Below are positions 1-8,318 of a stretch of 64,000 bases of DNA, piece by piece. A program made the translations under genes and the position numbers. Below the pieces are notes generated by a model. It was not told where the DNA came from, searched no databases, and saw only the letters and a list, made by a program, of their open reading frames with translations. Position 1 is the stretch's first letter; the number at the start of each line of letters is the position of its first letter. The stretch is from Dyella caseinilytica. GTDB lineage: Bacteria > Pseudomonadota > Gammaproteobacteria > Xanthomonadales > Rhodanobacteraceae. The stretch is from positions 434,001 to 498,000 of the forward strand of contig NZ_CP064030.1 of the NCBI RefSeq assembly GCF_016865235.1, written 5' to 3'.

Positions 1-649
1 CTTGTATGTTTGGCGCCTCGCGTCTGGACAAGGCGGTGACCAACTGCTGCTCCGCGTGCGTCGGCTGCGATACGCGCAGCAGTGCATGCACCGGACCGTC
101 ATGAAGCCAGTCATAAAAGCGGCGGCGGGATGCCAGATCGGTGTGGCGTGCGCGGATGCGCGCACGATAGCGCTGGGCCAGTTGCAGCAAGGAACCTAAT
201 GCCGGATCAAGCAAGCTCTCAATGCGCTCGCGCAAGCGGCGGGCCAGCACCGGCGCTGCACCGCTGCTGGAGATAGCCACAAGCAAGGGCGATCGATCGA
301 TCACCGCCGGTACCTGGAAGCTTGATAGCGCCGGATCATCGACCACATTCACCAACCGCTGCTGTGCATGTCCTTCCGTCGCGATACGAATGTTGAGCGG
401 GCGTGAACGCGTTGCTGCGACAACCAGCCACATGCCGTCTTGCCAGTCGGATTGATAAGCGCCGGCCCGATAAATGATACGGCCCTGCTGCGCCAGTTCA
501 CGCAATTCGGGCACCAGTACCGGTGCGCCTACCGTGACCTTTGCGCCGGCCCGCAACAGCATCGCCGACTTTCTGGCCGCTACGTCGCCACCACCCACCA
601 CCAGCACAGGGCGATCGGTCAGGTCGGCGAATAAGGGATACAGCTGCAT
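1..649 (-). CDS. cysG: Siroheme synthase N-terminal part (precorrin-2 dehydrogenase/ferrochelatase), partial
   Basis: The gene reads leftwards from the ATG at 649-647 and runs off the left edge, so about 216 codons are visible. The start reads MQLYPLFADLTDRPVLVVGG, followed by GDVAARK, the Gly-rich NAD-binding fold of the Met8p/CysG family. Further on, LVNVVDDP contains the Asp that aligns with the catalytic Asp of CysG, and VAISSSGAAPVLAR is the conserved segment after it. The family oxidises precorrin-2 to sirohydrochlorin and inserts iron, giving siroheme for sulfite reductase, which fits the cysJIH genes a few kb away. Whether the C-terminal uroporphyrinogen methyltransferase domain is fused, as in E. 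coli CysG, lies outside the window. It is divergent from cysB. Confidence 0.9.
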   Translation of the reverse strand, partial: MQLYPLFADLTDRPVLVVGGGDVAARKSAMLLRAGAKVTVGAPVLVPELRELAQQGRIIYRAGAYQSDWQDGMWLVVAATRSRPLNIRIATEGHAQQRLVNVVDDPALSSFQVPAVIDRSPLLVAISSSGAAPVLARRLRERIESLLDPALGSLLQLAQRYRARIRARHTDLASRRRFYDWLHDGPVHALLRVSQPTHAEQQLVTALSRREAPNIQ

Positions 650-717
650 GGATCGCATCCGGCGGAGAAATGAGCAAGGTGTTGCGAAAGTGTTTTCCTG
701 CACTCTCTCAACTTGCC

Positions 718-740
718 GAGTTCGGTATATGCCCGAACTC
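718..740. promoter_or_regulatory. Inverted repeat, 8-bp arms
   Basis: GAGTTCGG at 718-725 and CCGAACTC at 733-740 are exact inverted copies around a 7-nt spacer. The site lies about 70 bp upstream of cysG. No T-run follows on either strand, so an operator or a 5'-UTR hairpin is more likely than an intrinsic terminator. Confidence 0.45.
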
Positions 741-750
741 AGCTCTGACA

Positions 751-775
751 AATCAAGCACTTGAAGTGCTTGATT
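751..775. promoter_or_regulatory. Near-perfect 25-bp palindrome
   Basis: AATCAAGCACTT (751-762) and AAGTGCTTGATT (764-775) are exact inverted copies around a single central G. With one central base this is a poor hairpin but a good dimeric protein-binding site. It sits between cysG and cysB, so a regulator of one or both is the natural guess. Confidence 0.5.
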
Positions 776-935
776 CTCTGCGGGCTTTCCTTGGCCCGCC
801 CCAACAGGTTGTTTCTCAATAGCCGGCTGGGAGCGTCGTCTACGGTAGCGCTGCGATTTAGACGTGAGAAATGGCGACAGCGACCGAGGATATGGCGGCA
901 GGGCATAGCCAAAACGCGTAAATTCGGAGACTGAT

Positions 936-951
936 AGATGTATAGACGTCC
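936..951. promoter_or_regulatory. Imperfect copy of the cysJ-upstream palindrome
   Basis: The sequence AGATGTATAGACGTCC differs at two positions from GGACGTATAGACGTCC at 8295-8310, and 13 bases (GTATAGACGTCCA, 940-952) are identical. It lies about 150 bp upstream of cysB and 285 bp upstream of cysG. A shared site at the two ends of the sulfate region suggests a common regulator. Confidence 0.4.
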
Positions 952-1101
952 AAATAACGCTGTGTTAAGGTCCGGAGACCAGCGAAATAGGACTAGTCCG
1001 GAGATCGTGATGAAACGCCATCCAGGGTGGTGCGTGAGCTGTATGTGTTGCGCCATGCGCAACGCACAGCCCTGCACGCAACCCATCCTGGAGCCGATCT
1101 C

Positions 1102-2109
1102 ATGACCCTCACGCAACTTCGCTATATCGTCGCCATCGCCGACGCCGGCCTTAACATCACCCTGGCCGCCGATAACGTGCACGCCACCCAGTCGGGGATC
1201 AGCAAGCAGCTCAAGCAGCTGGAAGGCGAATTGGGCTTTCAGGTATTCACGCGCCGTGGCAAGAGCCTCGACGCCATCACGCCGGCCGGCAGCCAGGTGT
1301 TGGAACGGGCGCGCAGCATCCTGCACGAGGCGCGCAACATCCGCGCACTGGCCGCCAACCTGCGCGAAGAGGCGCACGGCGAGCTGTCCCTGGCCACCAC
1401 GCATACGCAGGCGCGCTTCGTGTTGCCCGAGGCGATCGCTAAGCTCAAGCAGCAATATCCCGACCTTGGCGTGCACATCCGTCCGCAGGGTGAGGGGCGC
1501 ATCATCGGCCTGTTCGAAAGCGGCGAAGTCGATCTGGTAATCGTCAGCACCAGCGGTCAGGCGCCCGAAGGCGGCATTGCCGTGCCGCTGTTCCGCTGGT
1601 ACCGGCGTGCCGTCGTGCCGAGCGGTCACCCACTGGCCAAGCTGGGCCGACCGTTGCGGATTCAGGATCTGGCCGAATATCCGCTGGTCAGCTACGAATC
1701 GTCACTTCAGCCGGAATCATCCCTGCGCCGTGCCTTCACTGCGGCGAACCTGTCGCCACGCATCGCCTGCACCTCTGCCGATGCCGACCTGATCAAGACC
1801 TATGTACTGGCTGGTCTGGGCGTAGGCATTCTTGCCGAGATGGCCATCAGCGCTGCGGATGCTCGCGAGCTGGTGACGCTCGATATCGACGACCTGCTGC
1901 CGGTGTGCACCAGTTGGCTGGTGTTGCGGCGGGATCACGTGCTGCGCAGTTATGTCGCCCAGTTGGCGCGATTGGTTGCGCCGCAGATCGATGAGGCGGA
2001 ACTGCGTCGCGTGGTGGCAGGCCATGCCGAAGCCAACTGGCCCAAGGCGCCGCTTTGGGGCGAACTGCAGCAAAGAAGCGTTCGCCGTGCGACCACCCGA
2101 GCGGCCTGA
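1102..2109 (+). CDS. cysB: LysR-family regulator CysB
   Basis: This 335-aa LysR-type regulator begins MTLTQLRYIVAIADAGLNIT, the characteristic CysB/Cbl N-terminus, with the winged helix-turn-helix at about residues 18-40. The segment ATTHTQARF near residue 100 matches the CysB effector-binding loop that contacts sulfate or acetylserine in the known family. The ATG at 1102 was chosen over upstream in-frame codons because GGAG lies 9 bases before it and the protein then starts exactly where CysB does. CysB normally activates sulfate uptake and reduction genes; it stands among them here, convergent with sat-cysC and divergent from cysG. Its length is typical for the family. Confidence 0.93.
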   Translation: MTLTQLRYIVAIADAGLNITLAADNVHATQSGISKQLKQLEGELGFQVFTRRGKSLDAITPAGSQVLERARSILHEARNIRALAANLREEAHGELSLATTHTQARFVLPEAIAKLKQQYPDLGVHIRPQGEGRIIGLFESGEVDLVIVSTSGQAPEGGIAVPLFRWYRRAVVPSGHPLAKLGRPLRIQDLAEYPLVSYESSLQPESSLRRAFTAANLSPRIACTSADADLIKTYVLAGLGVGILAEMAISAADARELVTLDIDDLLPVCTSWLVLRRDHVLRSYVAQLARLVAPQIDEAELRRVVAGHAEANWPKAPLWGELQQRSVRRATTRAA

Positions 2110-2133
2110 GTTTGCGATCCTTTTTGAAGTCCA

Positions 2134-2160
2134 CCCCTTCCCTCGGCATGAGAGAAGGGG
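2134..2160. terminator. Hairpin between convergent cysB and sat-cysC
   Basis: CCCCTTCCCTC (2134-2144) pairs with GAGAGAAGGGG (2150-2160), with one mismatch and a 5-nt loop. It lies just after the cysB stop and just before the sat-cysC stop, so it can serve both. On the minus strand it is followed only by a mixed sequence with a short A/T run. Confidence 0.5.
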
Positions 2161-2177
2161 ATCTGTGGTGCTGCTTG

Positions 2178-3923
2178 TCAGGCTAGCTCCTGGCTGTGCA
2201 ACCAGGCCAGCACACGCTCAGCGGCGTCGTTGACGCTTACCTCGCTGGTGTCGATCCTTAGTTCTGGCGATGCAGGTGTTTCGTAAGGATCGTCGATACC
2301 CGTGAAACCTTTGATCTTGCCGGCACGTGCCGCTGCATAAAGGCCTTTTCGGTCGCGCGCTTCGCACACTTCCAAAGGCGTGGCGATGTGGATTTCCACG
2401 AAATGTCCGTGCGACTGCACCAGTTGCCGGGCTTCATCGCGTGCTTCGGCGTAAGGTGCGATGGGGGCGCAGATGGCGATGCCGCCGTGACGCACTACCT
2501 CGCTGGCGACGTAGCCGATGCGCGTGATGTTGGCGTTGCGATCCTCACGCGAAAAGCCCAGTCCCTTGGACAGATGCCGGCGCACTTCATCGCCGTCCAG
2601 CATCGTGACTGGCCGACTGCCCGTTTCCAGCAGGCGCGCAAGTACGGCTTGGGCAAGGGTGGATTTGCCGGAGCCGGAAAGTCCGGTGAAGAACAACGCA
2701 AAACCCTGCCGCGCATTGGCTGGATGGCGTTCGCGCAAAATCTTCACCACCTCGGGGAACGTGAACCACTCCGGGATGGCTTCGCCCTGATGCAAGCGTC
2801 GCCGTAACTCGGTGCCGGAGATGTCGCGCACTTCGTCTTGCGAGCCCACTTCGGTTTGCGGCAGATACACATCGCGGTTGGCGGCGTAGACCATCGCCGG
2901 GAACGGAACGATCTGTATACCCAGTTCGTCCTCGTGCTCGGAAAGCAGTTCCTGTGCAGCGTAGGGATCGTAAAAAGGTTTGCCCTCCGCATCCTTGCCT
3001 GGGCCGGCGTGATCGCGGCCAACGATGAAATGGCTGGCGCCATAGTTCTTGCGGATGATCGCGTGCCACAGCGCTTCGCGCGGTCCGCCCATGCGCATGG
3101 CCAGCGGCAGTAGCGATAGCGTTGCGTGATCTCTGGGGTAGTGTTCGAGCAAGGCGTGATAGCAACGCACGCGTGTGTAGTGATCGACATCGCCGGGCTT
3201 GGTGCGGCCTACCGACGGCTGGATCAACAGCTTGGCACCCACTTGTTCGGCAGCACGCAACGTCAGCTCGCGGTGTGCGCGGTGCATGGGATTGCGTGTC
3301 TGAAACGCCACAATGCGATGCCAGCCGTGCTGCCGGAACCAATCACGCAGCTGACGCGGGCTGTGACGAAGCGCGGTGAAGTCGTAATGGGGCGGAGGCT
3401 GGATGCCCTGCAGCTTTCCACCCAGGTAAACCGGGCCGGTACGATCAAGCAATTCCGCAACGCCCGGATGCGTGCGGTCGGTCGTGCCGAACACCGATCG
3501 CGCTTCGGCGATGCGATCGGGAAAGTAGACATCCTCAACCGTCAGCACGGCCAGCGGCGTGCCCTGGGTGTCATTGAGACTGATTTGCGCGTTGTCGGGA
3601 AGCTTCGCCGCAAACGCTTCATCCACATCCAGCGTGATCGGAATCGGCCATAGCGTGCCATTCGCCAGCCGCATCTCCGCAAGAACACGATCGTAGTCAG
3701 CGCGTCCGAGGAAACCTTGCAGCGGCGAAAAACCGCCGTTGAGCAGTAATTCCAGGTCGCAGAGTTGGCGCTGATTGAGCGTCCACTGTGGCAACCCGGC
3801 GCTGTTTCGCTTCAGGATTTCTGCATCGGGGGCGGGGACATAAAGTTCGCGCAATACGCCACCGTGGGGCGCAACCAGCGCGTGATGTTCGGCCGAGACA
3901 CTCTCGGCAACAACGGCATTCAT
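2178..3923 (-). CDS. Bifunctional sulfate adenylyltransferase / adenylylsulfate kinase
   Basis: This 581-aa protein makes APS from ATP and sulfate and then phosphorylates it to PAPS. The N-terminal part (about residues 1-395) is a Sat/MET3-type ATP sulfurylase with the nucleotide-binding motif QTRNPMHRAH (208-217) and GRDHAG (302-307). The C-terminal part (about 405-581) is an APS kinase with P-loop GLSGSGKST (414-422) and an intact LDGDEVR segment. The start at 3923 is preceded by AAGGAA and gives MNAVVAESVS; 35 further in-frame upstream residues look non-coding. It is the last gene of the cysJ-cysI-cysH-sat/cysC run. This single-chain sulfurylase-kinase replaces the heterodimeric GTP-dependent CysDN(C) used by E. 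coli and Xanthomonas. Confidence 0.94.
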   Translation of the reverse strand: MNAVVAESVSAEHHALVAPHGGVLRELYVPAPDAEILKRNSAGLPQWTLNQRQLCDLELLLNGGFSPLQGFLGRADYDRVLAEMRLANGTLWPIPITLDVDEAFAAKLPDNAQISLNDTQGTPLAVLTVEDVYFPDRIAEARSVFGTTDRTHPGVAELLDRTGPVYLGGKLQGIQPPPHYDFTALRHSPRQLRDWFRQHGWHRIVAFQTRNPMHRAHRELTLRAAEQVGAKLLIQPSVGRTKPGDVDHYTRVRCYHALLEHYPRDHATLSLLPLAMRMGGPREALWHAIIRKNYGASHFIVGRDHAGPGKDAEGKPFYDPYAAQELLSEHEDELGIQIVPFPAMVYAANRDVYLPQTEVGSQDEVRDISGTELRRRLHQGEAIPEWFTFPEVVKILRERHPANARQGFALFFTGLSGSGKSTLAQAVLARLLETGSRPVTMLDGDEVRRHLSKGLGFSREDRNANITRIGYVASEVVRHGGIAICAPIAPYAEARDEARQLVQSHGHFVEIHIATPLEVCEARDRKGLYAAARAGKIKGFTGIDDPYETPASPELRIDTSEVSVNDAAERVLAWLHSQELA

Positions 3924-3948
3924 GGGTTTTCCTTCTCGGGGGCATGCG

Positions 3949-4051
3949 CAGGTCCCTCTGCGACGAACCCGGCCATCCGTGGCCGGATTTTTCAATGACA
4001 CAGTTCCTTCTGCGACGGACCCGGCCATCCATGGCCGGACTCTTCAATAGG
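3949..4051. repeat. Two tandem ~52-bp units with GC-rich palindromes
   Basis: Unit 1 (3949-4000) and unit 2 (4001-4051) are imperfect direct copies, both of the form CAG(G/T)TCC(C/T)TCTGCGACG followed by a palindrome and TTCAAT. The palindromes are CCGGCCA-TCCG-TGGCCGG (3969-3986) and CCGGCCA-TCCA-TGGCCGG (4021-4038). They fill the gap between cysH and sat-cysC and would form two successive hairpins in the operon mRNA, possibly stabilising the cysJIH part or lowering read-through. Confidence 0.7.
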
Positions 4052-4058
4052 CGGGTGA

Positions 4059-4781
4059 TCAAACGTCGAGATGCAGTCCGCATTCGCGCTTGATGCCGAA
4101 AAAGCGGGTGTCCTCTTCGCGCATGCCGGGTTCCCAGCGGCGCGTGGTATGCGTATCGCCGATCGAGACGTAACCCTTGTCCCACAGTGGGTGATAGGGC
4201 AGGTCGTGACGGCGCAGATACAGACCGACATCGCGATCGGTCCAATCGATGATCGGATGCACCTTCCAGCGTCCATGCCGATGATCGAGTACAGGTGCGT
4301 CGGCACGGCTCAACGATTGCTGGCGACGCAGACCGGCGAACCAGGTGCCGGCGCCGAGATCGGTCAGCGCCTGTTGCATCGGCTCCACTTTGGCGAGACG
4401 GTTGTAGTGATCCAATCCATCACGCCCTTGATTCCAAAGCTCGCCATGCCGCGCCTCCAGCCATGCCGGTGACAGCGTGGGGCGAACGATGCGCAGATTG
4501 AGCGACAGGCGTCGCGTGAGTTCGTCGATAAAGTGATAGGTCTCGGCGAACAGATAGCCGGTGTCGACCACAATGACCGGAATATCCGGGCGCTGCTGCG
4601 TAAGCAGATGCAGCGATACTGCCGACTGGGCGCCAAAGCTGGAGGAAAGTACATGCTCTCCAGGTAACTGCCGCAGTGCCCATTCCACGCGTTCTTCAGC
4701 CGTGCGGCTGAGCAGCCATGCATCGAGCTTCTTCAGCGCCAGCGTATCGCTGGCTGCGAAATCAGGAGTCGGCAGGCTCAT
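4059..4781 (-). CDS. cysH: Phosphoadenosine phosphosulfate (PAPS) reductase
   Basis: This 240-aa cytosolic enzyme reduces PAPS to sulfite with thioredoxin. SSSFGAQSAVSLHLL near residues 47-61 is the modified P-loop of the family. The catalytic cysteine is in ECGLH (233-237) near the C-terminus. The CC...CxxC cysteines that bind a [4Fe-4S] cluster in APS reductases are absent, so PAPS rather than APS is the expected substrate; this agrees with the APS kinase domain encoded next door. Its ATG at 4781 overlaps the cysI stop by 4 bases (ATGA), so the two are translationally coupled. The length is normal for the family. Confidence 0.95.
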   Translation of the reverse strand: MSLPTPDFAASDTLALKKLDAWLLSRTAEERVEWALRQLPGEHVLSSSFGAQSAVSLHLLTQQRPDIPVIVVDTGYLFAETYHFIDELTRRLSLNLRIVRPTLSPAWLEARHGELWNQGRDGLDHYNRLAKVEPMQQALTDLGAGTWFAGLRRQQSLSRADAPVLDHRHGRWKVHPIIDWTDRDVGLYLRRHDLPYHPLWDKGYVSIGDTHTTRRWEPGMREEDTRFFGIKRECGLHLDV

Positions 4782-6475
4782 GCGAAGACCTCTGCATCGA
4801 TGGCGTGGCGAGCGGCTGGCAACACGCCGCTACGAACCAGAAAATCGCCGAACCGTTCCTGTTCTGTGCGTTCCGCGGCGTAGCGTGCGAACAGGCTGTC
4901 GAGCTCACGCAAGATTTCCGCTTCGTCGATATTTTCGCGCACAGTGCGATTAAGGCGTTGGCCTGCGAAGTCGGCGCCAAGGCGCAAATCGTAGCGGCCG
5001 ATCGCACGGCCAATCAGTGCGATCTCGCCGAGATAAGGACGTGAGCAGCCATTCGGGCAACCTGACAGACGCAGCAGGATCGGCTCGTCGCGCAAGCCAT
5101 GCTGCTCCAGCAACATTTCCAGCTTCGGCAACAACTGCGGCAGATAGCGTTCGCTTTCGGCCATGGCCAGCCCGCAGGTTGGCAAGGCCACGCAAGCGAC
5201 CGCATGGCGACGAATGCCGCTTAGCCGGCGATAGCCATCCAGCTTGTGCTCCGCGACCAGCGCGTCAATGTGCGCGCGTTGTGAAGTGGGAACATTGGCG
5301 ATGATCAGATTCTGATTGCAGGTAAGGCGAAAATCGCCCTGGTGCGCTTCGGCAATGGCTCGCAAGCCGCTCAAATGCGGTTGATCAGGCGAGTCGGCGA
5401 GGCGGCCCGCTTCGATGTGCAAGGTGAGATGCCAGCGGCCATCGTCGCCTTCGGTCCAGCCATAGCGGTCGCCGTTATGGTCGAAGCGATAGGGCCGCGA
5501 CGGTTGCAATGCGAAGCCGATGCGTTGCTCCAGCTCCGCCTTGAAAGCAGCCAGGCCCATGCGATCAATCGTGTATTTGAGCCGTGCGTGCTTGCGCTCC
5601 TTGCGATCGCCATGATCGCGCTGCACTTCGATCACACCCTCGGCCGTGCGCAGCAGTTGTTCGGGCACGACGAAGCCTGTGACGCTGCCAAGCCGCGGAT
5701 AGGTGCTGGGGTCACCTTGCGTAGCACCCATGCCGCCACCGATGGCTACGTTGAAGCCGAGCAGCTCGCCGTGCTCGATGATCGCGATAAAGCCAAGATC
5801 CTGGGCGAAGACATCGACATCATTGCTGGGCGGAACGGCTACACCGATTTTGAACTTGCGCGGCAGATAGGTGGGTCCGTAGAGCGGCTCGCTTTCTTCC
5901 TCACCACCGGCGATCAGTTGCTCATCCAGCCAGATCTCGTGATAGGCACGCGTCTTGGGCTTCAGGTGTTCGGAAAGACGTTCCGCCCAGCGATAAGCCA
6001 GCCGGTGCGCTGGCGTAGCGACGGGATTGGCGCTTGCCACCACATTGCGATTCACATCGCCGCAGGCGGCGATGGTGCTGACGAGTGCCTTATTCATCTC
6101 GGCAATGGAGCGTTTCAGGTCGCGCTTGAGCACACCATGCAACTGAAAGGTTTGCCGCGTGGTGATGCGTAGTGTGTGATTGGCCCAGGTGCGCGCGATG
6201 TGGTCGAAGGCGAGCCATTGCGCGGGACTGAGCACGCCGCCAGCCAGGCGTGCGCGAGCCATGAACTGGTAGGCCGGTTCCAGCTTCTGTTTGCGACGTT
6301 CCTCGCGCAGGTCGCGATCGTCCTGCTGATAGCTACCGTGGAATTTCAGCAACTTGTTATCGTCATCACTGATCGCGCCCGTGATCGGGTCGGCCAGGCC
6401 TTTCACCAGCGTGCCGCGTAGAAAGCGGCTGTTCGCCTTGATGCGTTCGAATTCAGAAACGGTGCTATCGCTCAT
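4778..6475 (-). CDS. cysI: Sulfite reductase (NADPH) hemoprotein beta-component
   Basis: This 565-aa protein is the siroheme/[4Fe-4S] subunit that reduces sulfite to sulfide. The cluster and siroheme ligands are visible as CVALPTCGLA (C-x5-C) and LSGCPNGCSRP (C-x3-C), in the family's usual position in the C-terminal third. The N-terminal ferredoxin-like half carries the conserved THR-type residues (LRITTRQTFQLHG). The ATG at 6475 (MSDSTVSEFERIK) was preferred to an in-frame start 20 codons upstream that would lie inside cysJ. cysI follows cysJ with an 8-bp gap and overlaps cysH by 4 bases, so the three form one transcript. Confidence 0.95.
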   Translation of the reverse strand: MSDSTVSEFERIKANSRFLRGTLVKGLADPITGAISDDDNKLLKFHGSYQQDDRDLREERRKQKLEPAYQFMARARLAGGVLSPAQWLAFDHIARTWANHTLRITTRQTFQLHGVLKRDLKRSIAEMNKALVSTIAACGDVNRNVVASANPVATPAHRLAYRWAERLSEHLKPKTRAYHEIWLDEQLIAGGEEESEPLYGPTYLPRKFKIGVAVPPSNDVDVFAQDLGFIAIIEHGELLGFNVAIGGGMGATQGDPSTYPRLGSVTGFVVPEQLLRTAEGVIEVQRDHGDRKERKHARLKYTIDRMGLAAFKAELEQRIGFALQPSRPYRFDHNGDRYGWTEGDDGRWHLTLHIEAGRLADSPDQPHLSGLRAIAEAHQGDFRLTCNQNLIIANVPTSQRAHIDALVAEHKLDGYRRLSGIRRHAVACVALPTCGLAMAESERYLPQLLPKLEMLLEQHGLRDEPILLRLSGCPNGCSRPYLGEIALIGRAIGRYDLRLGADFAGQRLNRTVRENIDEAEILRELDSLFARYAAERTEQERFGDFLVRSGVLPAARHAIDAEVFA

Positions 6476-6483
6476 CGCGCGCC

Positions 6484-8280
6484 TCAGTACACATCGCGGG
6501 CGTAACGCCCCTGTTGGATCAACTGGTTCAGCCATGTCTCGGCGTCTTCGGCCGTGCGGGCACTGTGTTCGGCGACGATGTCGATAAGCGTCTTGTGCAC
6601 ATCTTTCGCCATGCGGGTGGCATCGCCGCAGACATAGAGATGCGCGCCGCTATCGAGCCATTCATAGAGGTCGCGGCCTTGCTCGCGAAGACGGTGTTGC
6701 ACGTAGATTTTTTCGGCCTGATCACGCGAAAAGGCGAGATCGATGCGATGCAACTGCGAATTCTTCAACGCTTGCTGCCACTCGGTCTGGTACAGGAAAT
6801 CCGAGTGAAAATGCGGATTGCCGAACAACAGCCAATTGCGTCCGCTGGCCCCGCGCTCTGCGCGCTCCTGCACGAAGGCGCGGAACGGCGCGACGCCGGT
6901 GCCGGGCCCGATCATGATGATGTCGCGTTCATCCGCCGGTAGATGGAATCGTTCGTTGGCTTCGATGAAGACGGGTACGGTTTCGCCTTCGGCACGATGT
7001 GCCAGATAGCGGCTGGCCGCACCCCAACGCGCTTCGCCATCCAGGGCGTAGTCGACATGGCTGAGGGTGAGGTGTACTTCATCGCCGACCACCGATTGGC
7101 TGGATGCGATCGAATACAGACGTGGCGCGAGTGGTCGTAAAGCGGCGACGAGGCTTTCCGGCGTCCAATCAGCCGGATGGCGGCGAAGCAGGTCGATCAC
7201 TTGCCAATGTGAGAAGCGTTCGGACAGCGCGTCGCGCGACACCGGCTCGAGCAATGCGCGCAATGCAGCGTCACCACTGCGTTCGGCGTGTGCGGCGAAG
7301 AACGGCCGGGTCAACTGTGTCAGCTCGCGCCGCTCGGCAAGCCAGAGGCGCAGCGAACGCTCTTCGCCACCGGCCTGCACGGGTGCGTCGCCATTGAGTT
7401 TCGTGGTCGCAAGAATAGCCTCGACCAGTGCAGCTGCTTGCGTCGGCCATACGCCGAGCGCATCGCCCGGTGCATAGCGAAGGCCAGAGCCTTCCAGTGA
7501 TAGTTCCAGATGCCGTACATCGCGATCGCTGTCACGGCCGGTGATGCGCTGATTGAGCAGTAAAGGTGCCGCGAAGGGCTGCTCGCGATGCCAGGTCGGC
7601 GTGTTGCGCGCTGTGCGAAGCGGCGTCACCTTCGCCAGAGGGGTCGCGGTTTTCAGTTGTTCGCGCGCCTGCTGAAGTGCGTGCTCCAGCCAGGGCTGGC
7701 TCACGCTCTCCAGGTCCACATCGGCTTCGCCTGCACTAAACAGACGCGCGCCTCCCAGTGCGGCCAACCGTTCGTCGACCTGGCGTCCGATAGCGCAAAA
7801 CTGCGGGTAGCTGGAATCACCGAGGCCGAGCACGGCGTAGTGCAGCTCGTCCAGTTTCGGCGCACGCGAGCTGCTCAGGAATTCAACGAAGGCGCGCGCG
7901 TCGTCCGGCGGCTCGGCATCGCCTTGGGTGCTGATGACGACATAGAGCAAGCGCTCCTGCTTGAGTTCGCGTGTGACGTAAGCGTCCGCGCGGACAATGC
8001 GTACGGCCAGGCCTGCGGCGGTCGCGCGACGACCAAGATCCTCCGCAATACGTTTGGCATTTCCGGTCTGGCTACCGTAGAGCACAGTGAGCCGGGTCTG
8101 CGTATCCGTTGCGGCGGCCGGTTCGATAGCCGCGCTTTTGCCGCCACCCTGGCGCTGCACGGCCACGCCGGCGAAGTAGCCGGACAGCCAGTGCAGGGCG
8201 GGGGTGTCGAGTCCTTCGGCCAGCCGGGTGACGAGGGCTTGCTTATCCTCCGGCAGTGGCGATAGTGTGGCGGCCGTCAT
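6484..8280 (-). CDS. cysJ: Sulfite reductase (NADPH) flavoprotein alpha-component
   Basis: This 598-aa protein carries electrons from NADPH through FAD and FMN to CysI. Domains in order are a flavodoxin-like FMN domain (VLYGSQTGNAKRIAE at about 68-82), an FAD-binding domain with RLYSIASSQ, and an NADPH-binding domain with IMIGPGTGVAPFRAF; it ends in the typical DVY. It is the first gene of the minus-strand cysJ-cysI-cysH-sat/cysC run. AAGGATGAAG lies just before the ATG at 8280. A 16-bp palindrome immediately upstream (8295-8310) would fall in the promoter or 5' leader and is the best candidate control site. Confidence 0.95.
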   Translation of the reverse strand: MTAATLSPLPEDKQALVTRLAEGLDTPALHWLSGYFAGVAVQRQGGGKSAAIEPAAATDTQTRLTVLYGSQTGNAKRIAEDLGRRATAAGLAVRIVRADAYVTRELKQERLLYVVISTQGDAEPPDDARAFVEFLSSSRAPKLDELHYAVLGLGDSSYPQFCAIGRQVDERLAALGGARLFSAGEADVDLESVSQPWLEHALQQAREQLKTATPLAKVTPLRTARNTPTWHREQPFAAPLLLNQRITGRDSDRDVRHLELSLEGSGLRYAPGDALGVWPTQAAALVEAILATTKLNGDAPVQAGGEERSLRLWLAERRELTQLTRPFFAAHAERSGDAALRALLEPVSRDALSERFSHWQVIDLLRRHPADWTPESLVAALRPLAPRLYSIASSQSVVGDEVHLTLSHVDYALDGEARWGAASRYLAHRAEGETVPVFIEANERFHLPADERDIIMIGPGTGVAPFRAFVQERAERGASGRNWLLFGNPHFHSDFLYQTEWQQALKNSQLHRIDLAFSRDQAEKIYVQHRLREQGRDLYEWLDSGAHLYVCGDATRMAKDVHKTLIDIVAEHSARTAEDAETWLNQLIQQGRYARDVY

Positions 8281-8294
8281 CGTTCTTCATCCTT

Positions 8295-8310
8295 GGACGT
8301 ATAGACGTCC
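8295..8310. promoter_or_regulatory. Perfect 16-bp inverted repeat upstream of cysJ
   Basis: GGACGT-ATAG-ACGTCC is an exact inverted repeat with a 4-bp centre, starting 15 bp upstream of the cysJ ATG. A near copy stands upstream of cysB at 936-951. The core AGACGTC resembles the AGACGTCT met box bound by MetJ in enterobacteria, but I have no evidence that MetJ exists here. The position suggests repression or activation of the reductase operon. Confidence 0.5.
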
Positions 8311-8318
8311 ATCTGATT

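Larger units (their letters stand above)
650..1101. promoter_or_regulatory. cysG-cysB divergent intergenic region
   Basis: This 450-bp gap between the divergent cysG and cysB starts has no credible gene. It holds two strong inverted repeats (718-740 and 751-775, listed separately), a weaker CGGGC/GCCCG stem near 780-797, and a motif at 936-951 related to the palindrome upstream of cysJ. The length and symmetry of the elements suggest that both promoters and their regulation lie here. I could not assign -35/-10 boxes with confidence. Confidence 0.5.

Noticed and set aside
739..1629. 296-codon open frame on the minus strand over the cysG-cysB gap and cysB
   Set aside because: It is antisense to cysB, has no family features and is explained by the high GC content of cysB, which is unmistakable.
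5342..6172. 276-codon plus-strand open frame inside cysI
   Set aside because: It is antisense to the hemoprotein with intact siroheme motifs; it is a shadow frame.
8295..8310. MetJ met box
   Set aside because: The core AGACGTC matches a met box, but MetJ is not shown to exist in this group and tandem met boxes are absent, so I keep it as an unnamed operator.
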